From Pseudorasbora parva (lineage: Eukaryota; Chordata; Actinopteri; Cypriniformes; Gobionidae), in NCBI RefSeq assembly GCF_024679245.1, contig NC_090174.1, positions 16,538,933 through 16,602,932 on the forward strand: a DNA stretch of 64,000 nucleotides. Direction: 5' to 3'. Within the stretch, counting starts at the first letter, position 1. Each line of letters begins with the position of its first letter. The position numbers were made by a program, and so were the translations under genes. Below are positions 1-8,643 of the stretch, piece by piece. The notes below the pieces were generated by a model. It was given only the letters and a program-made list of their open reading frames with translations. It was not told the DNA's origin and did no database searches.

Positions 1-742
1 TTCTCATCTCGGCTAGGACAACGGGCAACAATTTTGGCCAGTCACTGTGGCCTACTGTATGCATTGCTTTTCTTAATTTGTCCTTAATGGTTCTGTTGGC
101 CCTGCCCAAAAGCAGGGCCTTTGTCTGAGTCAATGGCGAGTGGTATACCATATCTGGGTATAATTTCCCTCATGAGATGTGTTACAACTGTCTTTGCATC
201 TTCCTTAGCGCACGGGAAAGCCTCAATCCATCTTGAAAACTTATCAATAAATACCAATAAGTATTTATATGGACCTTTTTTAGGTAAATGCGTAAAATCT
301 ACTTGCCATTATTGTAACGGGCTATCTGGTAGCGGTAAAGTCTGATGCTTTGCTACTGGTTTTGTGGTATTATTCATTGCACATGTCACACATCTCCCTA
401 ACGTATCTTGTATTCTTGCTTGCTTGCTGCCAAATCTTGTATGCATAAGAATTTAGACATATCCTCATATACCCCTCTTTGGCCGCGGTGTGTGACACCA
501 TGAAATTCCCAAATGAGGAACTAAGCGCATGAGGCTGGCACACAAACGCGGCCATTATTATCAATAACAACGCTCATCCCGTTCTTAGCACATCCAATTG
601 TGCAATCAGGAATCCACTGCCGGCAATAATTAATCAAACCAAGGAATGCCATTAACACATGCTTAGTGGCTGGTCGTTTTTTGTCAACAATTACTTTTAT
701 TCGCTCTGGTAAAAAGCAGCTTTTGGCCCTTTGAAAGCACAT
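1..742 (-). pseudogene. ERV pol remnant: RT connection and integrase fragments
   Basis: The minus strand shows an RT connection-like stretch (FLGLINYCRQWIP, around 590-650) that jumps directly into sequence resembling the integrase zinc region (CDMC at about 380-400). The integrase core follows, with DFTHLP (about 285-302), DKFSRWIEAFP, and IPRYG followed by DSDKG (about 118-150). These carry the first two acidic residues of the rve catalytic triad; the third lies beyond the window edge. Most of RNase H is missing between the RT connection and the zinc region. The segments lie in different frames with stops between them, so no product is expected. Confidence 0.8.
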
Positions 743-1008
743 GGCCTAAATAGTTGACTTCTGATAAGCAGAACTACATCTTCTTTTTTGACACCTTCAA
801 ACCACAGTCAGCTAGTCGCTGCAAAAGGCAGACAGTAGCCTCCCTACAGTCTGCAATGGTTTCACCAGTAACCAGGATGTCATCTGCATACTGCAACATT
901 CATGAATTTGTGGGCAATTTAAGATCAGACAAGCAGTCCCTGATTACCTGTGTGAAGACTGCTGGTCAATCAACAAACCCTTATGTCATTCTTATGTGTT
1001 GCCCATAA
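743..1008 (-). pseudogene. ERV reverse transcriptase palm remnant
   Basis: The minus strand encodes the RT active-site box LQYADDILVTG, with the YADD codons at 879-890. It is followed by the usual palm/thumb text (ADCGLKVSKKK, then NYLGHVLSKG). The gap between the protease end (1070) and YADD is only about 180 bp, far too short for the fingers and first palm segment, so the N-terminal half of RT has been deleted. A stop follows the KKK motif. Identification as retroviral RT is firm; function is lost. Confidence 0.8.
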
Positions 1009-1069
1009 ATGATCAGGTAGCCCAAGGTCGTCTGACATTTGATCCCCTGTTTGTGACATGCAAGCAAAA

Positions 1070-1483
1070 TTATGGGGAACTACAGACCCATGAATTGCCA
1101 TCAAACAAGTATTTTTCTGTTGCATAGCTATTGACAGTTAGCTTAGAGCCAGAGAAACATAAACTTAAACACAGCTTTGACATTAAATCCCTTCCTAAAA
1201 GGTTGAAAGGGGACCCTTCCATAAACACAAAACGATGTCTTAATCGAGTGTCAGGGTCATCAGCGCAAAATACTAGAAAAGGAGGAGTTAAGTGACTTTG
1301 AAAGGGGACCCCATCAATTCCCACAGAGCTAATGGTTTGTCCAGAGACAGGTCCCTCATAGGTAGACCCCAGCGAGGACATTGTAGCCCCTGTGTCCAAA
1401 ATGAAGCTATATATGGAGCCATTCACATTCAAATCGACAGTTGGCACGTCACTATTGAGTGGCGAGTCAAAATTGACAGACAA
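1070..1483 (-). pseudogene. ERV aspartic protease domain
   Basis: An open stretch of about 137 codons contains FILDTGATMS, the retroviral aspartic protease active site (D-T-G-A), and later NLLGRDLMSKL, matching the conserved LLGRDLL segment near the end of retroviral proteases. It lies directly after the Gag nucleocapsid region, in a different frame, as expected for gag-pro-pol. The domain itself is uninterrupted, but its Gag and RT neighbours are damaged, so it is annotated as part of a dead provirus. Confidence 0.85.
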
Positions 1484-1543
1484 TAAAGCTTCGTTGCAGG
1501 AGCGGTCGCTGGGGTGCGTGCTCTGTGGGCGGCCCTAGTGATG

Positions 1544-3183
1544 TTAATATGGGTTGGGCCCCCCTCTTCCTGTATCTTGAGGAGGGGGGACATAAGCAGG
1601 CCCAGTACTGCGCTGGGGGCCATAGTTGCAATGCCCTGCTTGCTCATATTGCTGAGGACCCGGAAAACCAGGTCCAGCACCATACATGGGCACAGACAGT
1701 GGCCTCTTCCCCATTTTTAGGACAGCGCCTGTTTGTTCGTCCGATATGCGCTTCCTGCACTCCCTATACCAATGTCCTGGCTTCTGACAATAATTACATT
1801 TACCTGGCTTCCTACCCTTATTCTGGCCCTGCCCCTGATTCTGGGGTCGGACTGCAACACTGACAACATTTTTCTTGACACCCTGGGTCTGACACAACCC
1901 GTCAGACTCTAACGTTCTAATTTTGGCTGTGGCATCTTTAATTTTCAGCGTACTTCTATCACTGAGGTGATGTTTTAGTGTATCCTGATGGGCGGGAGTA
2001 CAATTAGCCATGAAAGTAGACAAGAACATAGGGTGTTCCTTGTTAACATCTAAATCCAGCCCACCAACATTCATCCAAACATCGATAAATCGCTTCATGA
2101 ACTGCGCTGGCGGTTCATCCTTTTCTTGTTTACAATTAGTGACCTGTGATAAGTCACGGTTCGCTGCCTTTAGATTTAGCAATTATTTTTTCAACGTTTT
2201 CTCCAATTCTGTGATCATTTCGGGCGCCTGATCACGCCACTTGAAGGTAATAAGCGTCTTTTTTGTCTTCCTAGTCTCATCTCTCTCTTCTTCTTTTACT
2301 GTCTTTATCTTATCAGTTTCTGGTGCTAACACTGGCACTGCATCTATCAATGCTTCCTCATTGTACGAGTCTCCCAATTTGCACTGTAAAATGAATCTAT
2401 AATCCGCACCCACTAACTGGCAGTGACGAGAAGTCCTGATCAACATATCTACAAACGGTATAGGTTTCGACGGACTTGGTAGCAGATCGATTATGTCTTT
2501 TAGGGCGCTTGGAGACGGAGGCTGAATATTAATTCCCCCTCTTTTCTCCATCCACACGGCCACTACATTCTGCACTTTAGGAGGATCGATGACGGACCCT
2601 CAATCAGGTCCTGCATCGTCCACGCATTCGTTCGTTATCATCACACTCAGAATTGTCCCAATTGGTCCCTTCACTTGTAGGAAGTGAGGGATAAATTTTG
2701 GGTATTTCTCTTATTTTTTTGTTCTTTTTTGTTTTCGCGAGGTTTCTTCTGAAACCTGGAGGGGTGCAGGCGAAGTTTTCGAAACGCACGCCAAATTAGA
2801 CGGTGGAACATAAGGTGGAGGGTTTTCCCGTGGCAAAGTACAATGTTCTGACACGGCAGTCGTGGATTTTTTCTTTTTGAGTTTTTCTGGATTAGGAACA
2901 GTTTTTAAGACGGCTCTTGGCACGTATGCCCGAGTTTTGTCTCTCCATACATCAGTCATTTTATACCACACATCATATCCCCTTTTCATATAATCATAAT
3001 CCCAATTTGGATCACCCTGTTTACCATAAATTAGGTCGAATGCACTGCGGAGAAACCCAGGGTCAAATGTTCCTTCCCTAGGATAACTACGCCATTGTGT
3101 ACCCTCTGTCCAGCCGGCTAAATTATCCAAATATATACTTTAGGAGTTTCACTTGGTTCTGGCTTTGGATATGTTTGCCCCAT
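1544..3183 (-). pseudogene. ERV Gag (matrix, capsid, CCHC nucleocapsid), frameshifted
   Basis: The likely start is an ATG at 3183 beginning MGQT, the N-myristoylation-type start of gamma-like Gag proteins. The frame hits a stop after about 22 codons and matrix-like sequence continues in another frame (2711-3130, FDLIYGKQGDPNWDY). Capsid-like sequence follows in two further frames (2183-2575 and 1544-2182). Recognisable parts are a major-homology-like segment (EKDEPPAQFMKRF, about 2075-2115) and a zinc knuckle C-x2-C-x4-H-x4-C (CNYCQKPGHWYREC, about 1755-1800). At least three frame changes make it non-coding today. Confidence 0.8.
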
Positions 3184-3336
3184 TTTCAAAGATTAACTGG
3201 CCAGGCACTGACACACACAGTTCAATCAATCTATGTATTTCTTTATACAAAAGTAGTATAAATTTTTCCCCTAAGTTTCTCGAGATACAACCAGAACAGG
3301 TAGTGAATCAAATTCATCTCTTACCTGTCTGGATGA

Positions 3337-3354
3337 ATCACGTCGGGGTCACCA
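3337..3354 (-). other. ERV primer binding site (tRNA-Trp type)
   Basis: The plus strand reads ATCACGTCGGGGTCACCA, identical to the 3' end of vertebrate tRNA-Trp including CCA (from memory of the tRNA). On the minus strand this is TGGTGACCCCGACGTGAT, the expected position and polarity for a primer binding site just inside the 5' LTR. Confidence 0.85.
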
Positions 3355-3359
3355 AACAC

Positions 3360-3565
3360 TGTAGGAAATTGTTCCTGTGTCTTTGTGTGTCTCAGTCTCT
3401 GCTCAGCAATCAGTTACAGCTTCAGGATCCTGGGAGAGTGCAAGTCAATGAACCACACGAGTAGAGTCAATATGGTTTATTCAGAATGCAGCTCTCAAAG
3501 TACAACAGGAAAAGCAGTGATACTTATACATCAATCCACGCCCTAATAGTTGGACGCACCCTACA
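3360..3565 (-). repeat. ERV 5' LTR (short; outer boundary uncertain)
   Basis: The LTR edge next to the primer site is well placed (TGTAGG on the plus strand at 3360). The best partner terminus is CCTACA ending at 3565, giving a 206-bp LTR with a perfect 6-bp inverted terminus. In LTR orientation it contains a GTATAAG TATA-like box, then AATAAA (rev-comp of TTTATT near 3477-3482). U3 would be only about 50 bp, which is unusually short, so the LTR may extend further right. The 3' LTR lies outside the window and cannot be compared. Confidence 0.55.
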
Positions 3566-3785
3566 TAGGAAACAGAAAGATAACTCCATATATGTCAACA
3601 ATATAGAAATGCACGCATTTGGCTGTCAAATACCAGGAATAGATAGCTCTGTAGTTAGATGATAACAGCTGGGTGGGTGCACGCTGTACACAGCAAAATA
3701 GAACACAAACATCAGTTCCCCTTTTATGTTATCAGAAAGACAGTTTGCAGAAAACACATACGCAGAATATATATGCACATATAAT
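3566..3785. other. Unannotated gap
   Basis: AT-rich single-copy-looking sequence between the LTR and the minisatellite. No coding signal was seen. It could be additional U3 sequence if the LTR is longer than annotated. Confidence 0.5.
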
Positions 3786-4312
3786 CTTTCATGCGCGAGT
3801 CTAAGTGAGGATGCGCGTGTGAGTGTATGTGAGTGTATTGAGTGTATGTGATGATGCATGTGAGTCTCTAAGTGAGGATGCGCGTGTGAGTGTATGTGAG
3901 GATGCGCGTGAGTGTAAGTGAGGATGCGCGAGTGAGTGTATGTGAGGATGCGCGTGAGTCTAAGTGAGGATGCACATGTGAGTGTATGTGAGGATGCATG
4001 TGAGTCTAAGTGAGGATGCGTGTGTGAGTGTATGTGAGAATGCGCGAGTCTACGTGAGGATGCGCGTGTGAGTGTATGTGAGGATGCGCGTGTGAGTGTA
4101 AGTGAGGATGCGCGTGAGTGTGAGTGAGGATGCGCGTGTGAGTGTAAGTGAGGATGCGCGTGTGAGTGTGAGGATGCGCATGTGAGTGTATGTGAGGATG
4201 CGCGTGTGAGTGTATGTGAGGATGCGCGTGAGTGTATGTGAGGATGCGCGTGAGTGTAAGTGAGGATGCGCGTGTGGGTGTAAGTGAGGATGCGCGTGAG
4301 TGTATATAATAT
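3786..4312 (+). repeat. Minisatellite, unit about GTGAGTGTATGTGAGGATGCGC
   Basis: Irregular tandem array of a 16-24 bp unit with variants GTGAGTGTAAGTGAGGATGCGC and GTGAGTCTAAGTGAGG. The rev-comp gives long open frames of the type ILTYTH/HPHIHSHA in all three phases, which is a repeat artefact. The same unit in the same orientation fills 44764-47233. Confidence 0.95.
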
Positions 4313-4690
4313 GGTGCGCGAGCGCAAATCTCTCTCTGCTCGCGCGCGGAATGTAATGTGCGAGCGCGAATCTCCCTGCTCGTGCGCGAGAACTTTGCGT
4401 GCGCTCTCAGATACGCTGCTCTTGTTACAATTTTTTGTCTGGGCTCACTCAGAGAATATGCCTGCACTTAAAACGTGTCCAGTGCAATCGCAAATCTCTC
4501 CTCTTCGCCTAAACTAAGCCTGTATGTGCACAGACTGTGTTCCGTGCGCTCGTAAGAAGAGAAATACTCTTCTTTACGGTTTTGTTCTCTTTGCTCTTGG
4601 CATAAACTACGGCAACAACCAATCAGAAATAGGCTTCAACGACTGACCAATGAAAACGCGACATCGTACATGAAATCTTATATTGAACCC
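4313..4690 (+). repeat. Promoter-like repeat segment, inverted partner of 44335-44700
   Basis: Starts GTATATAATATGGTGCGCGAG beside the minisatellite and runs through GC-rich CGCGCGCGGAATG sequence. It carries two CCAAT-type boxes (ACCAATCAG near 4618, GACCAATGA near 4646) and ends near CGCGACATCGTA. The reverse complement is found with high similarity at 44335-44700. It may be the terminal or promoter part of an element later split by the 37.8-kb insertion; it has no ORF of interest. Confidence 0.75.
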
Positions 4691-5314
4691 CACATGGAAT
4701 CAGAATCACTTCAGTTCAGTGACTTCAATAAAGATGAGTGAGATGGATCCGCTGAATCGACGATATTTTTGTTTTTATGTAAAATAGGCCTAGGTCAAAT
4801 ATATCTTAGAAATGTCTGGGAAGAGGGCAATTGGATTATTTTACATATTAACCTAGACTGTCTACTCTAGCCTATCTGCACAGCCACTTTGTTCACACTA
4901 CAGGTGCCATGCCCATTTGAAAGTTATATTTTTGAGCCAAATGGATTTAAATGCAGATTCCAAAAGGCAAAAATAATTAAAATCTGAACAAAATGCCCCC
5001 TAATAGATATAATATAATAATATATAATGTAATAATAGATAAGGGGACAAAATGCCCCAGTAAAATTGTTGTATCTAACTGCATCAAACACAAATGCAAC
5101 AGAATAAAACTAATTAAAAATACTGACTACTAAATTAATTAAATCCATTTTGTTGGGAAAATGTTATTGCAATTTGTGAATTAAGTTACCTTTCACCGCA
5201 AAAGTTGGCATACATTTCTAAATAATCCACTGGCAGTGGCAGAACTAGACTTTTATACTTGGGGTGGCAAAGCTGCTTTAGGGGGTCCAGAGACCATGAA
5301 TATCATGTGTTATA
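4691..5314. other. AT-rich non-coding gap, left flank of the large insertion
   Basis: No gene or RNA signal. With 43126-44334 it forms what was one continuous stretch before the 37.8-kb unit inserted. Confidence 0.6.
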
Positions 5315-5322
5315 CTTATTTG
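5315..5322. repeat. Left copy of 8-bp target site duplication (CTTATTTG)
   Basis: CTTATTTG lies directly left of the terminus CAGGGGCGGCTG. The identical octamer follows the opposite terminus at 43118-43125. Confidence 0.85.
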
Positions 5323-5695
5323 CAGGGGCGGCTGATCTATTATGGGCGCTGGGGCGCCGCCCCTCCAACCAAGTAAAAAAAAAAAAAAAAAAAAATTACA
5401 TTTGAAAAAAACAACGTTACGTGTTTTTCACACAAGAATGAGGGTGTGTGTGTGGGGGGGGGGTATTTTTGTCTGCCAGCTTCATCATGTGCCGCATAAC
5501 ATCAAAAATGTGTAGTTTTATGCTAGGGGCCCCGAGAAAGGGCGCCCACACTATCTAACCAATGGAGCGCTGATATGCTATAAAACGTCAGTAAATATGA
5601 TCAATTCAACCAATCAGTGACGCGCAGTAATAATTCTCGCAGAGGCAAAGCGCCCATCGGAGAATAACATGAGTTTGGTGTAGTCAAGTGTGACG
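5323..5695. other. Left end region of the outer element
   Basis: Begins with the TIR, then a GC-rich hairpin (GGGCGCTGGGGCGCCGCCCC), a run of about 20 A (5375-5395) and a G run (5453-5462). No coding signal; the nested HECT/integrase element starts at 5696. Confidence 0.6.
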
Positions 5696-5713
5696 TGGGA
5701 CTAAACTATTGCG

Positions 5714-6056
5714 CGCACACTGAAATACTCGCGCACGCGCACACACACACTGAAACACTTGCACACACACACTGAAATACTTATGCACACACACTGAAAC
5801 ACTTGCGCTCACATTGAAATACTTGCGCACACACACTGAAACACTTGCGCACACACACTGAAACACTTGCGCACACACACTGAAATACTTGCGCACACAC
5901 ACTGAAACACTTGCGCTCACACACTGAAATACTTGCGCACACACACACTGAAATACTTGCACTCACACTGAAACTTGCGTACACACACTGAAATACTTGC
6001 GTACACACACTGAAACACTTGCGCGTACACACACTGAAACACTTGCACATACACTG
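5714..6056. repeat. Subterminal tandem array, ~21-bp unit CGCACACACACTGAAAYACTT
   Basis: About fifteen units of a CA-rich 18-24 bp motif with the constant core CTGAAA(T/C)ACTTG. The array lies inside the left inverted repeat and its complement (CAAGTRTTTCAG) fills 15500-15875. Long frames across it (QVFQCV repeats) are artefacts. A transposase-binding array is a reasonable inference. Confidence 0.9.
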
Positions 6057-6121
6057 CGCAGACTAACATATATTTGGGCACATATGAAACACGCGGTTAC
6101 AGGGAGTCCTTGCATATAACC

Positions 6122-7156
6122 TGAAGGGGGGATTCTGAAATCCACTGCCGCTTCAATATACCAGTATATATTTATATCCTAATTAACTTTATAATCAAAA
6201 CTTTAATCAATATTTATCCTGTATTATTATAATGATTCTATCCAGTTATGATTTAGTTTTAGTTTCTTGATTTCTAAAGTGTGTATTTGGTCTCTGAGGA
6301 GTGATTGAGGGTCTGGCCTAGAGATGTGTGATGTGTCACTAAACACTGGCAACAAGGTCATGTGTTTAGATTTTCGAGGTATCACACACCCCTAACATGT
6401 CAGGAGTGCAGTAACAGCGTTTGCTCACTTAGCCCGGCTTCCAGATATGAAATATGGATTTGTCTTTCATTTAATTTATTATGTTTTATTCCTTTTATAT
6501 TTCCTTTTACTGAAACACTAAAGAGTCAAGATGAATATTGCCTGTGCTATTGTGTGTCCCTCTCACTAAAAGAAAGCACGTTATCAGTATATTTTGGTAA
6601 GAACTAGTTAGAACTGGAGCTTAATCAGCTCCAACCTTGGAGAGACTGTGTATCTGTGTATGTACGCAATATTCTACGCTACAGATCAGAATGGTGTTCA
6701 ATGGGCACCCTAAGAGATGGGTGGACTTGTTGTTCTGGGCAAGCTGGCGCCTGCTCCAGATCTGGAAGGTCACTGCGGGCCTGATTCTGGGGTGAAAGCA
6801 TCAACAAGTGACACGTCAGTGGAAACGTGCATCAGATTAACTGACTCGAGTGGAAATTTACCATGACTGTGCATTGTCTCTGAGCCAATCAGAACCATCC
6901 ACATTGCAGTAATGACGTGGATAAGACCTTGAAAACGGTATAACTGTTGGGACAATTGTATGTACGATAGGGCGAGGCAACGAGACGGTGAGAGAGGGAG
7001 CGCGGCCTACAAACTCCTTGTGAGACTTGAAGCTGGCTTCTGCTTTTGAAACTGCAAATTATTCTTAAGTAAATTTTTCTTTTATTTAATTGCAATCCTG
7101 ACTCTGTCTTCATTTCTTCACTACTGGTCCTGGGTCATAAGCTGTTAACCCCTAAC
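6122..7156 (+). mobile_element. Solo LTR inserted in the left TIR, 4-bp TSD AACC
   Basis: Compared with the intact right inverted repeat, the left one is interrupted by 1,035 bp starting TGAAGGGGGG and ending CCCCTAACA (TG...CA). AACC flanks it on both sides, the 4-bp duplication typical of gamma-like retroviruses. No internal retroviral region is present, so it is a recombined solo LTR. Orientation is set from the TG...CA reading and is tentative. Confidence 0.75.
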
Positions 7157-7330
7157 AAACCTGTAATGGCCCACGTACTGTTCTGCTGCACCTTGAAACA
7201 CACGCGTGAGAGAGCAAAAACATTTTAGTGTGACCGGAAGTCGTTTCATTGCAACCGGAAGTCGTTTCTTTCCAACCGGAAGCTTAGTTAATTTGGAAAC
7301 TGAAGCGCGGTTTATTGGAATCTAGCAGTC
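7157..7330 (+). promoter_or_regulatory. Inner TIR and HECT promoter with ETS-like sites
   Basis: The inner part of the left TIR (to 7262) carries CCGGAAGT at 7234-7241 and 7255-7262 and CCGGAAGC at 7276-7283, immediately upstream of the HECT ATG at 7331. CCGGAAGT is the ETS/GABP consensus. The right TIR carries two of these sites in mirror position, upstream of the integrase gene. The TIR may therefore act as promoter for both genes (inference). Confidence 0.5.
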
Positions 7331-7623
7331 ATGGCAGATAGCAAGGCTACTGCAGAAGCTGTAAATATTTTGCGAAATCTTCTTTGTTCTCCTGTCTTGA
7401 TCAACACGATTGCTAATTCCGTTGATTCGAGTCCTTCGACCAGTCAGACTCAGATTGATTCAGAAATTGGAGCATTGTTTAGACCCACACACAACATGGA
7501 CGCTAGGAGCACAAACCTCACACAGCATGTGACTTTACCGAGCACACCGGGATCAGAGAACCAGACGCCCCGTTTCATAGCGAGACGATACAGCAGCTGG
7601 AAACCCAACTCCAAAGGAAAGAG
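7331..7623 (+). pseudogene. HECT E3 ligase gene of the transposon, exon 1
   Basis: The ATG is the first one inside the TIR and opens a 97-codon exon (MADSKATAEAVNIL...) rich in Ser/Thr, ending at AAGAG|GTACCG with phase 2. The next exon in phase is not downstream on plus but on the minus strand at 11845. Its first bases complete an Arg codon and read on as PKPPYHRVYN, a domain with KDIILL and KGHIISAFEF. I infer one gene whose middle was flipped. The N-terminal region has no recognised domain; it probably precedes a substrate- or DNA-binding module. Broken by the inversion, so annotated as pseudogene. Confidence 0.75.
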
Positions 7624-8083
7624 GTACCGCATATTTATGTTTTTCATACAGTTGTTGTAGTTTTTTGTTGTTTTTTGTTGGGTAACGTTAGGCTGATGCA
7701 GGCTGATGAATATGAACTTCATTAAAGTTTTAGTTTTATATAATTGTAGTCACCATTCGTTTTGGCAATTACAATTCGCATTTCCACAGTTTTACTACAA
7801 ATACCATGGTTAAACGATTGATGCTGTAGCAAAATCATGGTTAATTTATGGTTACCATGAACTGTAATATGGTGCCACCACAATACTGTAATTTATCATG
7901 GGAAATAACAATAAAATCAATAATAGACAGGTGCTAAAATATTTCATTTAGGCAATGTGGGTTGAAATTGTGATTATCTTTTTTTCTTTTTTTTCTTCAC
8001 ATAAAAGGGTATTAAATTTGATTATTTTCCCTACCTTTCATCGAGCGTATCATTAATTAAGAGAAAAAACACATTAGCTGTGT

Positions 8084-8164
<81 letters not shown>

Positions 8165-8477
8165 AGATTTAATTGCATGTTTGAGCTGTTTTAACTGAAA
8201 GCAACTTGGACTGACATAAAATGACTGACATGTCAGTTGATTTGTATCAAAATGCACATCAGTAATGCTTTTTTCCTTAGGCAGGTTTATAAAAGCAACT
8301 TAAATGTCCTAATTAAACTGGCCTAATCCTGACTTAAACAAAGCCCTGACTGTGAAACCAGGCCTAAGAATTTTAATGTATGTGTGTGAGCCCAAGCGTG
8401 TGTGTGTCTGAGTGTGTGAGCCCAAGTGTGAGTGAGAATGAATCTGAGTGTGTGGGTGAGAGTTTAAGTCAGTGTGT

Positions 8478-8508
<31 letters not shown>

Positions 8509-8643
8509 GGGGTAGTTAGTGAAGGCCCTGACTGAAACCCCACGGTACGCTACTGTCTATTTTCAAATACTATTTAGGACAGATAGTATGCAAATTATGA
8601 CGCAGCACCAGTATTCTAAATGTTTTAACACTAAAATGCCCAC
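7624..8643. other. Intron remnant spanning the left inversion breakpoint, with (TG)n
   Basis: Non-coding; contains a (TG)n tract at 8080-8160 and a second TG/poly-G tract at 8476-8512. The left breakpoint of the HECT inversion must lie between 7624 and 8643, so these repeats are natural candidates for it. Confidence 0.6.

Larger units (their letters stand above)
1..3565 (-). mobile_element. Decayed endogenous retrovirus, class I-like (gamma/epsilon type), cut by window edge
   Basis: Reading on the minus strand from the right, the order is LTR, primer binding site, Gag with zinc knuckle, aspartic protease, a reverse transcriptase remnant and an integrase remnant. This is the normal retroviral gene order. 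The body is interrupted by frameshifts and by deletions in RT and RNase H. The 3' part (end of integrase, env if any, 3' LTR) lies left of position 1. The MGQT N-terminus of Gag, the single CCHC knuckle and the tRNA-Trp primer site suggest a fish gamma/epsilon-like ERV; the exact genus cannot be decided here. It is a fossil, not a functional provirus. Confidence 0.85.

Noticed and set aside
5684..6145. Cys/Val-rich frames (QVFQCVCASVSVC) and their mirror at 15245-15907
   Set aside because: Translation of the 21-bp TIR array; present in several frames and both strands.
7331..7660. Reading exon 1 as a complete 109-aa protein
   Set aside because: The last residues are translated intron after a clear donor (GAG|GTACCG), and the phase fits exon 2.
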